Below are positions 26,219 to 36,901 of a stretch of 64,000 bases of DNA, one piece after another. Source of the stretch: Bradyrhizobium sp. CCH5-F6 (lineage in GTDB: Bacteria > Pseudomonadota > Alphaproteobacteria > Rhizobiales > Xanthobacteraceae); assembly GCF_001556045.1 (NCBI RefSeq), contig NZ_LSIC01000141.1:4944-68943 (forward strand). The letters run 5' to 3'. Under the pieces are notes generated by a model. That model ran no database searches, had not been told where the DNA came from, and saw only the letters and a list, made by a program, of their open reading frames with translations. Each line of letters starts with the position of its first letter. The stretch's first letter is position 1. Both the position numbers and the translations under genes were made by a program.

Positions 26219-26252
26219 CGTGCCGGCCTTCCTGAACGGGGAGGCCGGCACG
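26219..26252 (+). terminator. Stem-loop after nifH (terminator or attenuator)
   Basis: The arms 26219-26232 and 26239-26252 form a GC-rich stem (core CGTGCCGGCCT with AGGCCGGCACG) with a six-base loop, beginning five bases after the nifH stop. Only three T follow, so partial termination or 3'-end protection is likely. That would give nifH more transcript than nifQ. Confidence 0.65.
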
Positions 26253-26279
26253 TTTCGGCATCACCGGCGGAGCCCCTCC

Positions 26280-26993
26280 ATGATTGAAGCGCAAGTGATG
26301 ATCGGAACGACATCGCCGGCGGGCCCCATCGCCGATGGCACGCATGCCGGAATAGAAGTTTATCGCGTCTTGACCGGCAGCGAACCGGCCGAAGCCGACA
26401 TTGGTGACGACGACGATTTCGATCGACACGTGCTCGCTTCGGTCCTGGCGGCAGCTGTCATGGACGGCGGTCCGATCGCGGAGCGGGTCGGCCTGCCCGA
26501 ACGGGACCTCGATGCGCTCCTGGCGCAGTGTTTCCCATCCGTGCCGGCCCGGGCGTTTGCCTGGACAGGCGGGCGCGACGCGAGCGTCGACGACGAGACG
26601 GCCATGGTGCGCGATCTCCTGCTCACTCAGCGTTCGACCGAAGGCGATGTCGGTCGCTGGCTCGCGGCGATGGTGGCGCGGCGTGCGATGGAGCCAAACC
26701 ACCTCTGGGAAGATCTCGGGCTGCGCGAACGCCCCGAGCTGTCACGCCTCCTGACACGTCATTTCGCACCGCTGGCGGTCCGCAACACCGGGAATATGCG
26801 CTGGAAGCGCTTCTTCTACCGCATGCTCTGTGAGGACGATGGCTTCGTGATGTGCACGACGCCGGTCTGCACGCAGTGCAACGATTTCGACCTCTGTTTT
26901 GGCGAGGAGAACGGCGAGAGCCGCATGGCCGAGCGCCGGCGGGACTATTTGCGGGGCGACAGCGATCGGGTCGATGCCGACCGATCGGCGTGA
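26280..26993 (+). CDS. nifQ: molybdenum-donor protein NifQ
   Basis: NifQ supplies molybdenum for FeMo-co. The 237-residue protein ends with the family motif C-x4-C-x2-C-x5-C (CTTPVCTQCNDFDLC), which binds the Mo-Fe-S cluster. ATG 26280 has GGAG about seven bases upstream and lies beyond the stem-loop. An upstream in-frame GTG would start inside the hairpin. Confidence 0.95.
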   Translation: MIEAQVMIGTTSPAGPIADGTHAGIEVYRVLTGSEPAEADIGDDDDFDRHVLASVLAAAVMDGGPIAERVGLPERDLDALLAQCFPSVPARAFAWTGGRDASVDDETAMVRDLLLTQRSTEGDVGRWLAAMVARRAMEPNHLWEDLGLRERPELSRLLTRHFAPLAVRNTGNMRWKRFFYRMLCEDDGFVMCTTPVCTQCNDFDLCFGEENGESRMAERRRDYLRGDSDRVDADRSA

Positions 26994-27000
26994 GGTGATC

Positions 27001-27486
27001 ATGGACGCGTATTCCGAAAGCTCTCTTGTCGACGTGGCGGACGCAGGGCCACCGGCGTGCCACGTGCTCCGGGACGGTGGATGCTCCACGTTCCAGCGGT
27101 TGCGCGACGCTGGCCTGCGGCCGACGCGCCAGCGCCTGCTATTGGCAGATTTGTTGTTCGGCCAGGGACACCGTCACGTCACCGCGGAAATGCTCTTTGC
27201 CGAATCGGCAGAGGCTAACATCCAGCTGTCGCTGGCGACCGTCTACAACACGCTGAACCAGTTCACCCAGGCCGGGCTGTTGCGCCGAATCGGACCGGAT
27301 GGCTCGCGGTCGTTCTTCGACACCAACACCTCGGTGCATCCGCATTTCTACCTTCACGGCGAGGATGTCCTGATCGACGTGCCCGAGACGCTCGTCCTTG
27401 CGCAGATGCCCGAGCCTTTGCCGGGCCACGAGATCTCGCGGCTCGACATCATCATTCACGTCCGCCGCAAGTCCGCCGACACCTGA
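27001..27486 (+). CDS. Irr-like Fur-family regulator in the nif operon
   Basis: This 161-residue protein closely follows the iron response regulator Irr of bradyrhizobia: GLRPTRQRLLLADLLFGQGHRHVTAEML, LSLATVYNTLNQ, GLLRRIGPDGSRSFFDTN. The triple histidine of Irr is H-P-H here (residues 113-115). The GCPW-type heme regulatory motif is absent from the N-terminus (ACHVLRDGGC instead). It may sense a different signal. It starts seven bases after nifQ. The wide coupling of iron and nif genes makes an iron role likely. Confidence 0.87.
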   Translation: MDAYSESSLVDVADAGPPACHVLRDGGCSTFQRLRDAGLRPTRQRLLLADLLFGQGHRHVTAEMLFAESAEANIQLSLATVYNTLNQFTQAGLLRRIGPDGSRSFFDTNTSVHPHFYLHGEDVLIDVPETLVLAQMPEPLPGHEISRLDIIIHVRRKSADT

Positions 27487-27502
27487 CAAGCCTGTCTGGG
27501 CC

Positions 27503-27518
27503 TGTCGCATTTGCGACA
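27503..27518. promoter_or_regulatory. NifA upstream activator sequence for nifV
   Basis: TGTCGCATTTGCGACA is a perfect, fully palindromic-armed TGT-N10-ACA site, 24 bp upstream of the -24 element. Confidence 0.82.
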
Positions 27519-27541
27519 AAGCGGGCGGCGCCGAGAAGTCG

Positions 27542-27556
27542 TGGAATCCCAATTGC
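27542..27556 (+). promoter_or_regulatory. sigma54 promoter of nifV-cysE-nifW
   Basis: TGGAAT-CCCAA-TTGC (then T) has correct spacing; the -24 half deviates from CAC. It is 71 bp before the preferred nifV start. Confidence 0.7.
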
Positions 27557-27627
27557 TTGGCGATTGTTCCGACAATGGCATGCAGGTTGCTGAACTCTTG
27601 ATCGGAATGAATGACTGGAGTGCGCGG

Positions 27628-28809
27628 ATGGTGTTTTCCAACCCGATGAAACGACTGGATGGCGGTCAGCTTCCGCTCGTCGTCCTCAACGACACCACGC
27701 TGCGGGACGGCGAACAGGCGCCGGGCGTCGCGTTCACCACCGCGGAAAAAGTCTCGATTGCGCGCGCATTGGCCTCGGCCGGCGTTACCGAGATCGAAGC
27801 CGGCACGCCCGCCATGGGCCATGACGAGGTGAGCGCGATCCGGGCCATCGTCGAGGCAGACTTGCCTGCGACCGCGATCGGCTGGTGCCGGATGCGGACG
27901 TCTGACGTCGATGCAGCGATCGAGGCCGGCGTCTCCATGGTGAATGTATCGATCCCTGCCTCCGACGTGCAGATCGCCGCCAAGCTCGGCGGCGGACGGC
28001 CGGCGGCGCTGGAGCAGGTGAGGCGGGTGGTCGGCTACGCCCGCGACAGGGGCCTCGACGTCGCGGTCGGCGGCGAGGATTCCTCGCGCGCCGATGTCGA
28101 TTTCCTGGTTGAGCTGATCGCCACCGCAAAGGCCGCGGGCGCACGGCGTTTCCGCATTGCGGACACCTTGAGCGTGCTCGATCCTGACGCCGCCTTTGCG
28201 TTGCTGGCAGCACTTCGTTCGACCACCGATCTCGAGCTCGAATTTCACGGTCACGACGATCTGGGTCTTGCGACCGCCAACACGCTTGCCGCAATCAAGG
28301 CCGGTGCGACCCATGCCTCCGTCACGGTGATCGGTCTCGGTGAACGGGCGGGCAACGCGCCGCTGGAGGAGGTCGCCGTCGCGCTCAGGCAGCTCTACGG
28401 CCGCGAGACCGGCGTGGTGCTGTCCGAGCTGGAGCATGTTGCATCCGTGGTCGCGGCCGCGGCCGCGCGCGCCATCCCTCTGAACAAGGCGATCGTCGGC
28501 GAGCACGTCTTTACCCACGAATCCGGGATTCACGTCGATGGCCTCTTGAAGGATCAGCGTACCTATCAGGCGCTGGATCCGCGGCTGCTCGGCCGCTCCA
28601 ACCGCATCGTGATTGGCAAGCATTCAGGGCTCGCGGCGATCACCGCGCTGCTGGCCGAGCTCCAGCTGTCCGTCAGCACGGAGGAAGCCAAGTCCGTTCT
28701 CGCCCGCGTCCGCCAGCACGCCGTCGAGCACAAGGGCGCCGTTGCGCGCGAGACGGTGACGGCGATCTGGCGCGAGGTGCGCGAGCGCTCGCTCCTGAAT
28801 TGCGCGTGA
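27628..28809 (+). CDS. nifV: homocitrate synthase NifV
   Basis: NifV makes homocitrate, the organic part of FeMo-co, from acetyl-CoA and 2-oxoglutarate. The 393-residue protein has [31 protein letters not shown] and [14 protein letters not shown], all typical. ATG 27628 has TGGAG eight bases upstream. ATG 27607 in the same frame has a poorer site and is the alternative. Confidence 0.96.
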   Translation: MVFSNPMKRLDGGQLPLVVLNDTTLRDGEQAPGVAFTTAEKVSIARALASAGVTEIEAGTPAMGHDEVSAIRAIVEADLPATAIGWCRMRTSDVDAAIEAGVSMVNVSIPASDVQIAAKLGGGRPAALEQVRRVVGYARDRGLDVAVGGEDSSRADVDFLVELIATAKAAGARRFRIADTLSVLDPDAAFALLAALRSTTDLELEFHGHDDLGLATANTLAAIKAGATHASVTVIGLGERAGNAPLEEVAVALRQLYGRETGVVLSELEHVASVVAAAAARAIPLNKAIVGEHVFTHESGIHVDGLLKDQRTYQALDPRLLGRSNRIVIGKHSGLAAITALLAELQLSVSTEEAKSVLARVRQHAVEHKGAVARETVTAIWREVRERSLLNCA

Positions 28810-28816
28810 GGGTGCC

Positions 28817-29584
28817 ATGGCCTGTGCCGTCGATATTCCGCTCGCCGAACCGTCCGCTCCCGGACCGGCAAAGCCCTCCCTGCTGAAGTTGATCCGCGAG
28901 GACGTCGGCTGCGTGCGCCAGCGCGATCCCGCCGCGCGCGGCCAGATCGAGACGCTCCTGACCTATCCCGGCGTCCATGCCGTCATCTGGTATCGGATCG
29001 CGAACCGGCTGTGGACCCGCGGCTGGCGCTTTCCGGCGCGGCTGTTGTCCTGGTTCGGGCGCTTCGCGAGCAATGTCGACATCCACCCCGGCGCGCGCGT
29101 CGGCCGGCGTTTCTTCATCGATCACGGCGCCTGCGTCGTCATCGGCGAGACCGCCGAGATCGGCGACGACGTCACGCTTTATCATGGCGTCACCCTCGGC
29201 GGTACGTCGTGGTTTCCCGGCAAGCGCCACCCGACGCTGGAAGATCGGGTCGTGGTCGGAGCGGGGGCCAAGATCCTCGGGCCGATCACGGTCGGCGCCG
29301 GCTCACGCGTCGGGGCCAACTCGGTGGTGATCGACAGCACGCCACCCGACGTCACCGTGGTCGGCATTCCTGCGCGCGTCGTGCGTCCGCAACTTGGTCA
29401 TCGCCGCGTCGTCGGGCGGATCGATCTCGACCATCATTTGATGCCGGATCCCGTCGGCGACGCCATCGCCGTGTTGCTCGACCGCGTCGAGTTCCTGGAA
29501 GCGCGGCTGAGCCACATGCAGAGGCGCGCCAGGGATGCCGCCGCACCCGCGCCACAGAACCTGATGGAGACCGACAATGGCTGA
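28817..29584 (+). CDS. cysE: serine O-acetyltransferase (nif-linked, NifP type)
   Basis: CysE acetylates serine in the first step of cysteine synthesis. The 255-residue protein has the left-handed beta-helix hexapeptide repeats and the [17 protein letters not shown] and YHGVTLGGT motifs. Position between nifV and nifW marks it as the nif-specific copy (NifP in Azotobacter), feeding cysteine to NifS. Its end overlaps nifW by eight bases. Confidence 0.93.
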   Translation: MACAVDIPLAEPSAPGPAKPSLLKLIREDVGCVRQRDPAARGQIETLLTYPGVHAVIWYRIANRLWTRGWRFPARLLSWFGRFASNVDIHPGARVGRRFFIDHGACVVIGETAEIGDDVTLYHGVTLGGTSWFPGKRHPTLEDRVVVGAGAKILGPITVGAGSRVGANSVVIDSTPPDVTVVGIPARVVRPQLGHRRVVGRIDLDHHLMPDPVGDAIAVLLDRVEFLEARLSHMQRRARDAAAPAPQNLMETDNG

Positions 29585-29906
29585 TGGAATCCTGGCGCGA
29601 CTCAACGAGGCCTCAGCGGCCGAGGAGTTCTTCACGCTGCTTGGCGTCGACTACGATCCGAAAGTCGTCAACGTGGCGCGGCTGCACATCCTCAGGCGCA
29701 TGGGCCAGTATCTTGCCGGGGAAGATCTTGCCGGCGTGGCAGACGAGACCGTGGCGGAACGGTGCAAGATCGTGCTGGAGCGAGCCTATGCGGACTTCGT
29801 CGCATCCTCGCCGATCGACCAGCGCGTGTTCAAGGTCCTGAAGGATGCCGTCGCGCCGCAGCCGAAGCAGACGCCGACATTGGTGCAGATCGGTACGCTG
29901 AAGTGA
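29577..29906 (+). CDS. nifW: nitrogenase-stabilising protein NifW
   Basis: NifW (109 residues) binds the MoFe protein and protects or helps mature it. Family features are [34 protein letters not shown] and a C-terminal [15 protein letters not shown]. Translation is coupled to cysE by overlap. Confidence 0.94.
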   Translation: MADGILARLNEASAAEEFFTLLGVDYDPKVVNVARLHILRRMGQYLAGEDLAGVADETVAERCKIVLERAYADFVASSPIDQRVFKVLKDAVAPQPKQTPTLVQIGTLK

Positions 29907-29916
29907 GCCGGTGCTC

Positions 29917-29932
29917 TGTCGCATTTGCGACG
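29917..29932. promoter_or_regulatory. Near-perfect NifA site before fixA
   Basis: TGTCGCATTTGCGACG is 15/16 identical to the nifV site and misses only the last A of TGT-N10-ACA. It is 107 bp upstream of the sigma54 element at 30039. Confidence 0.6.
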
Positions 29933-30038
29933 TGTGTCGCAGCAGCGTTGTCGGCCCTACGGCCCGAAGCGGATGCAACCGATACCGTCACTCTACTAAG
30001 TTGCTGTGTCCGCATCTGAATTTCGTCGTTTGCGCAGT

Positions 30039-30053
30039 TGGTACGACACTTGC
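30039..30053 (+). promoter_or_regulatory. sigma54 -24/-12 promoter of fixABCX
   Basis: TGGTAC-GACAC-TTGC (then T) matches the consensus except one base and lies 50 bp before the fixA ATG. Confidence 0.85.
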
Positions 30054-30102
30054 TGTTCCTGCTCTGAACGAGGTTTTCCGAAGACGAGTCCTGGAGAAGC
30101 GC

Positions 30103-30945
30103 ATGCACATCGTCGTCTGCATCAAGCAGGTCCCCGACTCCGCACAGATTCGCGTGCATCCCGTGACCAACACCATCATGCGTCAGGGCGTGCCGACCAT
30201 CATCAACCCCTACGACCTCTTCGCGCTGGAAGCGGCACTCGAGCTGCGCGATCAGTTCGGCGGCGAGGTCACGGTGCTGACCATGGGTCCGCCGTCGGCC
30301 GAGGATTCCTTGCGCAAGGCGCTGACCTTCGGTGCCGACCGCGCGGTGCTGCTGACCGATCGCTTCTTTGCCGGTGCAGATACACTGGCCACCACCTATG
30401 CGCTCGCAACCGCGATCCGCAAGATCTCGACCGAGTTCGGCGCGCCCGATCTCGTCTTCACCGGCAAGCAGACCATCGACGGCGATACCGCCCAGGTCGG
30501 CCCTGGCATCGCCAAACGGCTTGGGCTGTTGCAGCTCACCTATGTCGCGAAGATCAGCGCGCTGGACCTGCAGGCCCGCACCATCGACGCGGAACGGCGT
30601 TCCGAGGGCGGCGTGCAGATCCTGCGCACCAGGCTGCCGTGCCTCGTCACAATGCTTGAGGCGACCAACCAGATCCGCCGCGGTGCGATGGCCGACGCCT
30701 TGCGTGCGGCGCGCGCGCCGATCGTGAAATGGAGCGCGCAGGAGGCCGGCGTCGAGGACATCTCGAAATGCGGACTGCGCGGCTCGCCCACCATCGTCAA
30801 GCGGGTGTTCGCGCCCGCGGCGCGCAGCGACAAGGCGACGCTGATCGAGGCCGGCGAGCAACCGGCGGAGGCGCTGATCGACGCCATCTTCAAGCGCCAG
30901 CCGGCGCTGGAGACCGAGCTCGCCGCGCTGGCGCGCGGCTATTGA
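30103..30945 (+). CDS. fixA: electron-bifurcating flavoprotein subunit FixA (ETF beta-like)
   Basis: FixA with FixB forms the ETF-like flavoprotein that bifurcates NADH electrons to quinone and to ferredoxin or flavodoxin for nitrogenase. The 280-residue protein starts [20 protein letters not shown] and has [23 protein letters not shown] 30103 has GGAG seven bases upstream. First gene of fixABCX. Confidence 0.96.
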   Translation: MHIVVCIKQVPDSAQIRVHPVTNTIMRQGVPTIINPYDLFALEAALELRDQFGGEVTVLTMGPPSAEDSLRKALTFGADRAVLLTDRFFAGADTLATTYALATAIRKISTEFGAPDLVFTGKQTIDGDTAQVGPGIAKRLGLLQLTYVAKISALDLQARTIDAERRSEGGVQILRTRLPCLVTMLEATNQIRRGAMADALRAARAPIVKWSAQEAGVEDISKCGLRGSPTIVKRVFAPAARSDKATLIEAGEQPAEALIDAIFKRQPALETELAALARGY

Positions 30946-30964
30946 GGCGAGGGGAACGAGCAAC

Positions 30965-32071
30965 ATGAGCACCGCACCGAAAACCGCCGCACCCGCTGCG
31001 GGCCGCGCCGCGACCAAGAAGGAGCTGCCCGAGCACTTCAAGGCCTACAAGCACGTCTGGGTCTTCATCGAGCAGGAGCGTGGCCAGGTTCACCCCGTAT
31101 CCTGGGAACTGATGGGCGCCGGTCGCAAGCTCGCCGACAAGCTCAAGGTCGATCTCGCCGCGGTCGTGATCGGTCCCGAAGGCGAGGCGACGCAGAGCGC
31201 CGCTGCGGAGTCGTTCTGCTACGGCGCCGATCTCGTCTACATGGTCGCCGACAATCTGCTCGCCGACTATCGCAACGAATCCTACACCAAGGCGCTGACC
31301 GACGTCGTCAATACCTATAAACCCGAGATCCTGCTGCTTGGCGCCACCACGCTTGGCCGCGACCTCGCGGGTTCGGTGGCAACGACGCTGCTCACGGGGC
31401 TGACCGCGGACTGCACCGAGCTCGACGTCGATGCCGACGGCTCGCTCGCCGCGACGCGCCCGACCTTCGGCGGCTCGCTGCTCTGCACGATCTACACGCT
31501 GAACTACCGGCCGCAGATGGCGACGGTGCGTCCGCGCGTGATGCCGATGCCGGATCGCGTCGTGCGTCCCCTCGGTCGCATCGTCAGCCACCCGCTCGGC
31601 CTCGTCGAGGACGACATCGTGACGAAGGTGCTGTCGTTCCTGCCCGATCGCGATTCCGCCAAGTCCAATCTCGCCTATGCCGACGTCGTCGTCGCCGGCG
31701 GCCTGGGGCTGGGGTCACCGGAGAATTTTCAGCTGGTGCGCCAGCTCGCCACGGTGCTGGGGGCCGAATATGGCTGCTCGCGGCCGCTGGTGCAGAAGGG
31801 CTGGGTCACATCCGACCGGCAGATCGGCCAGACCGGCAAGACCATCCGGCCGAAGCTCTATATCGCCGCCGGCATTTCCGGCGCGATCCAGCACCGCGTC
31901 GGCGTCGAAGGCGCCGACCTGATCGTCGCCATCAACACCGACAGGAACGCGCCGATCTTCGAGTTCGCGCATATGGGCATCGTCACCGACGCCATCAGGT
32001 TGCTTCCGGCCTTGACCGCGGCGTTCCGGGCCCGGCTGTCGCCGCATTCGCGCGACCGGATCGCCAGCTGA
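30965..32071 (+). CDS. fixB: electron-bifurcating flavoprotein subunit FixB (ETF alpha-like)
   Basis: FixB (368 residues) is the ETF-alpha-like, FAD-binding subunit. The C-terminal FAD motif region is visible ([45 protein letters not shown]). An Ala/Lys-rich N-terminal tail precedes the conserved [20 protein letters not shown]. It follows fixA by 19 bp. Confidence 0.96.
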   Translation: MSTAPKTAAPAAGRAATKKELPEHFKAYKHVWVFIEQERGQVHPVSWELMGAGRKLADKLKVDLAAVVIGPEGEATQSAAAESFCYGADLVYMVADNLLADYRNESYTKALTDVVNTYKPEILLLGATTLGRDLAGSVATTLLTGLTADCTELDVDADGSLAATRPTFGGSLLCTIYTLNYRPQMATVRPRVMPMPDRVVRPLGRIVSHPLGLVEDDIVTKVLSFLPDRDSAKSNLAYADVVVAGGLGLGSPENFQLVRQLATVLGAEYGCSRPLVQKGWVTSDRQIGQTGKTIRPKLYIAAGISGAIQHRVGVEGADLIVAINTDRNAPIFEFAHMGIVTDAIRLLPALTAAFRARLSPHSRDRIAS

Positions 32072-32085
32072 GACAGGAGTACGCC

Positions 32086-33393
32086 ATGATCGAGGAGAAG
32101 TTCGATGCGATCGTCGTCGGCGCCGGCATGGCCGGCAATGCCGCGGCACTCACACTCGCCCAGCGCGGGCTGAAGGTGCTTCAGCTCGAGCGCGGCGAGT
32201 ATTCCGGCTCGAAGAACGTGCAGGGCGCGATCCTCTATGCCGACATGCTGGAGAAGCTGATCCCCGATTTCCGCGAGGATGCGCCGCTGGAGCGACATCT
32301 GGTCGAGCAGCGCTTCTGGATGATGGACGACCGCTCGCACACCGGCCTGCACTACCGCTCCGATGATTTCAACGAGGAGAGGCCGAACCGCTACACCATC
32401 ATCCGCGCGCAGTTCGACAAATGGTTCTCGCAGAAGGTTCGCGAGGCCGGCGCCACCGTGCTGTGCGAGACGACGGTGACTGAGCTCGCGCAGGACGCCT
32501 ATGGCAAGGTGATCGGCGTTCGCACCGACCGCGCCGATGGCGAGATCCATGCCGATGTCGTCGTGTTGGCCGAGGGCGTCAATGGCCTGCTCGGCACCCG
32601 CGCCGGCCTGCGCGAACGGCCCAAGCCCGACAAGGTCGCGCTCGCCGTCAAGGAGATGCATTTCCTGCCGCGCGAGACCATCGAGGCCCGCTTCAATCTC
32701 AGGGGCGACGAAGGCATGGTGATCGAGGCCGCCGGCACCATCTCCCGCGGCATGACCGGCATGGGCTTCATCTACGCCAACAAGGAATGCATCTCGCTCG
32801 GCATCGGCTGCCTCGTCGCCGATTTCCAGCGAACCGGCGAGACGCCGTACGGGCTCCTAGACCGCTTCAAGCGGCATCCTTCGGTCGCCCCGCTGATCGA
32901 AGGCTCAGAGGTGAAGGAATATGCCGCGCACCTCATTCCCGAGGGCGGCTTCAAGGCGATCCCGCAGCTCTATGGCGAGGGCTGGGTCGTGGTCGGCGAC
33001 GCTGCCCAGCTCAACAATGCGATCCACCGCGAGGGCTCGAATCTCGCAATGACCTCGGGCCGGATCGCAGCGGAGGCGATCTTCCAGGTCAAGTCACGCA
33101 AGGATCCGATGACGGCGGAGAACCTGTCGCTCTACAAGACGATGCTGGATCAGTCCTTCGTCATCAAGGACCTGAAGAAGTACAAGGACATGCCTGCGCT
33201 GATGCACACCCAGTCGCAGAATTTTTTCCTGACCTATCCGGAGCTCGTCTCGAAGGCGATGCAGAACTTCCTGCGCGTCGACGGTACGCCGAAGGTCGAG
33301 AAGGAAAAGACGACGTTCAAATCGTTCATCAAGGCGCGGTCGTGGAGCGGGCTGTTTGGCGACGCCTTCCGCCTCGCGCGCGCCTGGCGGTAA
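32086..33393 (+). CDS. fixC: FixC flavoprotein (ETF:quinone oxidoreductase-like)
   Basis: FixC (435 residues) passes one electron branch to the quinone pool. The FAD dinucleotide fold [26 protein letters not shown] is at the N-terminus and the second FAD motif is [21 protein letters not shown]. It follows fixB by 14 bp and works with the ferredoxin-like FixX. Confidence 0.96.
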   Translation: MIEEKFDAIVVGAGMAGNAAALTLAQRGLKVLQLERGEYSGSKNVQGAILYADMLEKLIPDFREDAPLERHLVEQRFWMMDDRSHTGLHYRSDDFNEERPNRYTIIRAQFDKWFSQKVREAGATVLCETTVTELAQDAYGKVIGVRTDRADGEIHADVVVLAEGVNGLLGTRAGLRERPKPDKVALAVKEMHFLPRETIEARFNLRGDEGMVIEAAGTISRGMTGMGFIYANKECISLGIGCLVADFQRTGETPYGLLDRFKRHPSVAPLIEGSEVKEYAAHLIPEGGFKAIPQLYGEGWVVVGDAAQLNNAIHREGSNLAMTSGRIAAEAIFQVKSRKDPMTAENLSLYKTMLDQSFVIKDLKKYKDMPALMHTQSQNFFLTYPELVSKAMQNFLRVDGTPKVEKEKTTFKSFIKARSWSGLFGDAFRLARAWR

Positions 33394-33433
33394 CGTCAAG
33401 GAAACGCAACACTGGCGATGGAGGACCTAGGCC

Positions 33434-33730
33434 ATGTCGATCGAGCCATCTGTACGTGTCGAGGACAAGCTGTTCTACAACCGTTATCTGGTCGACGCCG
33501 GCCGGGCCCACATCAAGGTGCGCCCGCACACCACGCCGTCGCCGGAACTCCTGACGATGCTGAAGGCCTGCCCGGCGCGCTGCTACGAGCTCAATGACAA
33601 AGGCCAGGTCGAGATCACAGTCGACGGCTGCATCGAATGCGGGACATGTCGTGTGATCTGCGAGGGTAGCGGCGACATCGAGTGGAGCTATCCGCGCGGC
33701 GGTTACGGCGTGCTGTTCAAGTTCGGCTGA
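33434..33730 (+). CDS. fixX: ferredoxin-like protein FixX
   Basis: FixX (98 residues) is the Fe-S partner of FixC. Cysteines CPARCYEL and [11 protein letters not shown] followed by [15 protein letters not shown] are the family signature. It ends the fixABCX operon, with the Mop gene three bases downstream. Confidence 0.95.
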   Translation: MSIEPSVRVEDKLFYNRYLVDAGRAHIKVRPHTTPSPELLTMLKACPARCYELNDKGQVEITVDGCIECGTCRVICEGSGDIEWSYPRGGYGVLFKFG

Positions 33731-33733
33731 TCC

Positions 33734-33940
33734 ATGAAGCTCAGTGCACGCAACATTCTTCCAGGAAGAGTCATCGCCGTCACCAAGGGCACGACGACGG
33801 CCCATGTGAAGATCGAGCTCGCGCCGGGCCTGGTGGTGTTTTCCGCGATCACCAACGAGGCCGTGGACGATCTCGCGCTGAAGGTCGGGGATACCGTCTC
33901 CGCCGTGATCAAGTCATCCGACGTGATGATCGGCAAGTAG
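33734..33940 (+). CDS. single-domain Mop/TOBE molybdate-binding protein
   Basis: This 68-residue molbindin has one TOBE domain: [58 protein letters not shown]. Such proteins bind molybdate and buffer cellular Mo. It starts three bases after fixX and so probably shares the fix transcript. Its end overlaps the convergent modC-DUF2478 gene by 27 bases. It could replace the TOBE domain that the neighbouring ModC lacks. Confidence 0.92.
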   Translation: MKLSARNILPGRVIAVTKGTTTAHVKIELAPGLVVFSAITNEAVDDLALKVGDTVSAVIKSSDVMIGK

Positions 33941-35281
33941 CGCCGCAGGCGCATCGGCGGGCCGGCGCTCTGCGCGGGCCCGCTTTATCCGGGACGACAG
34001 GTCCTGCCACCAGCCCTCGATCGCTCCTCGCTCGCACAACAAGCTGGTGCCGATCCCGCCGGTAAAGTCATTCCAGGCGTCCAGGCATTTTTCCGGCACC
34101 GCCGTGAGCACGGGGATGCCTGCGCCGATGGCGCAGGCCAGTTCGTCGCGCAGGCCGTCGCCGGCAGCTTCCTGCTTGGAGAATTTGTTGATCACGACGA
34201 GATCGACGTCGGCCGCGATCGCGCGGGTGACGGCGACCGCCGCTTCGGCAAGGCCCGCAGCGTCGAGCTTGCACGCCATGGCGCCCGAGCCGAGCGGCTG
34301 GCAAATCGAGATCTCCGCGCCGGTCATGAGGTCGACCGCCTGCATGCCGATCTGGCAGTCCGCGCCATCCTTGACGTTGCGCTGGACCACGCCGCCGATC
34401 CGCTCGCCCGACCGGACGAGCTCCTGAGCAAAGTCGGCGAGCAGGCCGTCGACGTCGTCCTGCGGACGGTAGAGGATCGCGGCGACGCGGTTCGGGTCGA
34501 TATCGTGAAAGTCGATCGGCATGGCAGTCATCCTCGTCGGGTTTCCTACGCTCTTCCGTCGTCGCGAGCAATCTCCATGCTGATCGCGGCTCCCGGCCAG
34601 CGGTATCGGATGGAGGCTGTGCAGCGGGCCGGAGCCGACGACGCGGCCTTGCTCCATCAGCACCAAGTGATCGGCAAAGCGCTCGATCTCCGCCATGTCG
34701 TGGCTGATATAGAGTACCGGCAGAGACAGCGTCTCGTGCAGCTGCTCGAGGAACGGGAAAATCTCGTCCTTGGTCGTGTGGTCGAGCGCGGACAGCGGCT
34801 CGTCCATCAGAAGGAGTTTTGGCTGTGACAGCAGGGCACGGCCGATCGCGACGCGCTGACGCTCGCCGCCGGACAGGCGGGAGGGCGAGCGGTCGAGCAG
34901 TGCGGCAAGGCCGAGCAGCTCAACGACCTCGCCGAACGCGATCTGCGCACGGGACGTGTTCGGCGCACCGAACAGCAGATTTCGTCGTACCGACAGATGC
35001 GGAAACAGGCTGGCCTCCTGGAAGACGTAGCCGATCGGCCGCCGGTGCACGGGCCGAAACGACGAACCGTCCTGCCAGACTTCACCATCCACCGCGCAGA
35101 AGCCGTCGGCCATGCGTTGCAGGCCGGCGATACAGCGCGCGACACTGGTCTTGCCGCAACCCGACGGGCCGAAGATTGCAGTGACGCCGGTGGCAGGCAG
35201 GCTGAGCTCGGCGTCGAGTGCGAAACTGCCGAGCCTGCCGCGGAAGGCTGCGATGATCCGGCCGGCCTGGGCCATTTTCAT
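33914..35281 (-). CDS. modC: ModC ATPase (no TOBE domain) fused to DUF2478
   Basis: Residues 1 to about 225 are a molybdate ABC ATPase with [37 protein letters not shown] and ISHDMAE. The usual C-terminal TOBE domain is missing. After a basic linker the same frame continues from about residue 254 ([23 protein letters not shown]) into a DUF2478 domain, a family found near Mo genes. A GAGG site before ATG 34522 means the second part could also be made alone. ATG 35281 overlaps the modB stop (ATGA). Confidence 0.82.
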   Translation of the reverse strand: MKMAQAGRIIAAFRGRLGSFALDAELSLPATGVTAIFGPSGCGKTSVARCIAGLQRMADGFCAVDGEVWQDGSSFRPVHRRPIGYVFQEASLFPHLSVRRNLLFGAPNTSRAQIAFGEVVELLGLAALLDRSPSRLSGGERQRVAIGRALLSQPKLLLMDEPLSALDHTTKDEIFPFLEQLHETLSLPVLYISHDMAEIERFADHLVLMEQGRVVGSGPLHSLHPIPLAGSRDQHGDCSRRRKSVGNPTRMTAMPIDFHDIDPNRVAAILYRPQDDVDGLLADFAQELVRSGERIGGVVQRNVKDGADCQIGMQAVDLMTGAEISICQPLGSGAMACKLDAAGLAEAAVAVTRAIAADVDLVVINKFSKQEAAGDGLRDELACAIGAGIPVLTAVPEKCLDAWNDFTGGIGTSLLCERGAIEGWWQDLSSRIKRARAERRPADAPAALLADHHVG

Positions 35282-35964
35282 GCTGTCGTCCTCGCAGCGC
35301 GCTTGTCGACCAGCGTCATGGTCAGGATGACAGCGAAGGCGAAGATCACCATGCTGCCGGCGAGAATGCTCGCCTCGCGCCAGCGCGAGGTCTCGACATA
35401 GTCGAAGAGAGCAACCGACAGCACCTTGGTTTGGCCGGGAATGTTGCCGCCGATCATCAGCACGAGGCCGAACTCTCCGACGGTGTGCGCGAAGCCGAGC
35501 ACCGCACCGGTCAGGAAACCAGGCCGCGCCAGCGGCACGGCAACGGTCCAGAACGTGCGGAGTGGCGAGGCGCGCAGGGTCGCGGCGACCTCGAGCGGCC
35601 GTTCGCCCATGGCGGCGAAGGCGTTCCGGATCGGCTGCACCACGAAAGGCATCGAATATACGACCGAACCGATGATCAAGCCCTCGAAAGTGAAGGCGAG
35701 CGTGCGCCCGCCCCACAGGCGCGCGATCCATCCGCCCGGCCCGTCGGGGCCGAGAAGGACCAGCAGATAGAAGCCGAGCACGGTGGGCGGCAGCACCAGC
35801 GGCAGCGCGATCACGCTCGCGACGATCTCGGTCCACCAACCCTTGGCGTGCGCCAGCCACCAGGCGAGCGGCGTGGCCAGCACCAGCAGGATCGCGGTCG
35901 AGATCGCGGCCAGTTCGACCGTCAGCAGAACCGACTGGCGAATCTCCGCCGACCAGATCTCCAT
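35278..35964 (-). CDS. modB: molybdate ABC transporter permease ModB
   Basis: ModB (228 residues) is the inner-membrane channel. Hydrophobic segments are evident, as are [14 protein letters not shown] and the EAA-like loop [30 protein letters not shown] followed by [25 protein letters not shown], all ModB hallmarks. It is coupled to modC by ATGA and follows modA by five bases. Confidence 0.96.
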   Translation of the reverse strand: MEIWSAEIRQSVLLTVELAAISTAILLVLATPLAWWLAHAKGWWTEIVASVIALPLVLPPTVLGFYLLVLLGPDGPGGWIARLWGGRTLAFTFEGLIIGSVVYSMPFVVQPIRNAFAAMGERPLEVAATLRASPLRTFWTVAVPLARPGFLTGAVLGFAHTVGEFGLVLMIGGNIPGQTKVLSVALFDYVETSRWREASILAGSMVIFAFAVILTMTLVDKRAARTTA

Positions 35965-35969
35965 GCGCG

Positions 35970-36722
35970 TCAGCTCTGCACGTCCAGCACGTAGCCGTAT
36001 CTCTCGATGACGGCGCGCGCCTCGGATCCCCTGAGGAAGCTGATGAACGCGCCGGCGGCCTCGTTGCCGGCGCCCGCCTTCAGCAGGACCGCGTCCTGGC
36101 GGATCGGACTATAAAGCGCCTGCGGTACCACCCAGCGCGAACCGGCCTCGCTGCCGGTCAGCTGCGACAGCGCCACGAAACCGACCTCGGCATTCCCCGT
36201 CTCGACGAACTGATAGGCCTGGGTGATGGTCGCACCCTCCACCAGCTTCGGCTTCAGGGTGTCATAAAGGTTCAGAGACTTCATGGTTTCCACGGCAGCA
36301 AGGCCGTAGGGCGCGGCGGCCGGATTGCAGATCGAGAGTTTTGCAAAGGAGGCGGCCTTGAGCGTCTCCTCGCCCGTCACGACGCCCGGCGACTTGCTCC
36401 ACAGCACAAGCTTGCCGATCGCGTAGGTGAAGCGACTGCCCGTGACCGCGAGGCCGTCCTCGACGAGCCTCTTCGGCCTTGAATCGTCGGCTGACAGGAA
36501 CACCTGGAACGGCGCGCCTTGCGTGATCTGGGTATAGAATTGGCCGCTCGCACCGAAGCTCAGCACCGCCTCGTGCCCGGTCTTCTGCTTGAAGAGGGCC
36601 GCGATCTCCTTGGCGGCATCGGTGAAGTTGGCGGCCACGGCGACGTTGGTCTGCGCGGCCTGCGCCGATGCGCATACGAGCAGCAATCCTGCGACGACGG
36701 TGATCGAGCGAAGCAGCTTCAT
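35970..36722 (-). CDS. modA: molybdate-binding periplasmic protein ModA
   Basis: ModA (250 residues) binds molybdate in the periplasm. A signal peptide is visible (hydrophobic [16 protein letters not shown] then AQT). Family motifs are [40 protein letters not shown] and [23 protein letters not shown] lies six bases before ATG 36722. It is first in modABC, behind a NifA-type promoter. Confidence 0.96.
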   Translation of the reverse strand: MKLLRSITVVAGLLLVCASAQAAQTNVAVAANFTDAAKEIAALFKQKTGHEAVLSFGASGQFYTQITQGAPFQVFLSADDSRPKRLVEDGLAVTGSRFTYAIGKLVLWSKSPGVVTGEETLKAASFAKLSICNPAAAPYGLAAVETMKSLNLYDTLKPKLVEGATITQAYQFVETGNAEVGFVALSQLTGSEAGSRWVVPQALYSPIRQDAVLLKAGAGNEAAGAFISFLRGSEARAVIERYGYVLDVQS

Positions 36723-36794
36723 GATGAACTCCAGCGGCCGGCAATTGCTTCAGCGCAGCCCGATTGCTGCACCGCGCCGGCCGGAAGCATCCCA

Positions 36795-36809
36795 GCAATC
36801 GGCGTGCCG
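36795..36809 (-). promoter_or_regulatory. sigma54 -24/-12 promoter of modABC
   Basis: On the minus strand this is CGGCAC-GCCGA-TTGC (then T), one base from consensus, 73 bp before the modA ATG. A perfect NifA site lies about 95 bp further upstream. Confidence 0.72.
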
Positions 36810-36827
36810 GATATGCGGTCGCAGCTC

Positions 36828-36842
36828 TGGTGTGCGCCTTGC
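36828..36842 (+). promoter_or_regulatory. Weak sigma54-like element toward modD
   Basis: TGGTGT-GCGCC-TTGC (then A) has the correct doublet spacing on the plus strand, 117 bp before modD. The -24 half is weak and the only NifA site lies downstream of it, so this may be chance. Confidence 0.3.
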
Positions 36843-36901
36843 AGGAATGGTGTCAAAAAAAGGGGGCTTCCCGCCTCTTGCAGCGGCGGGACCGATGATC
36901 C

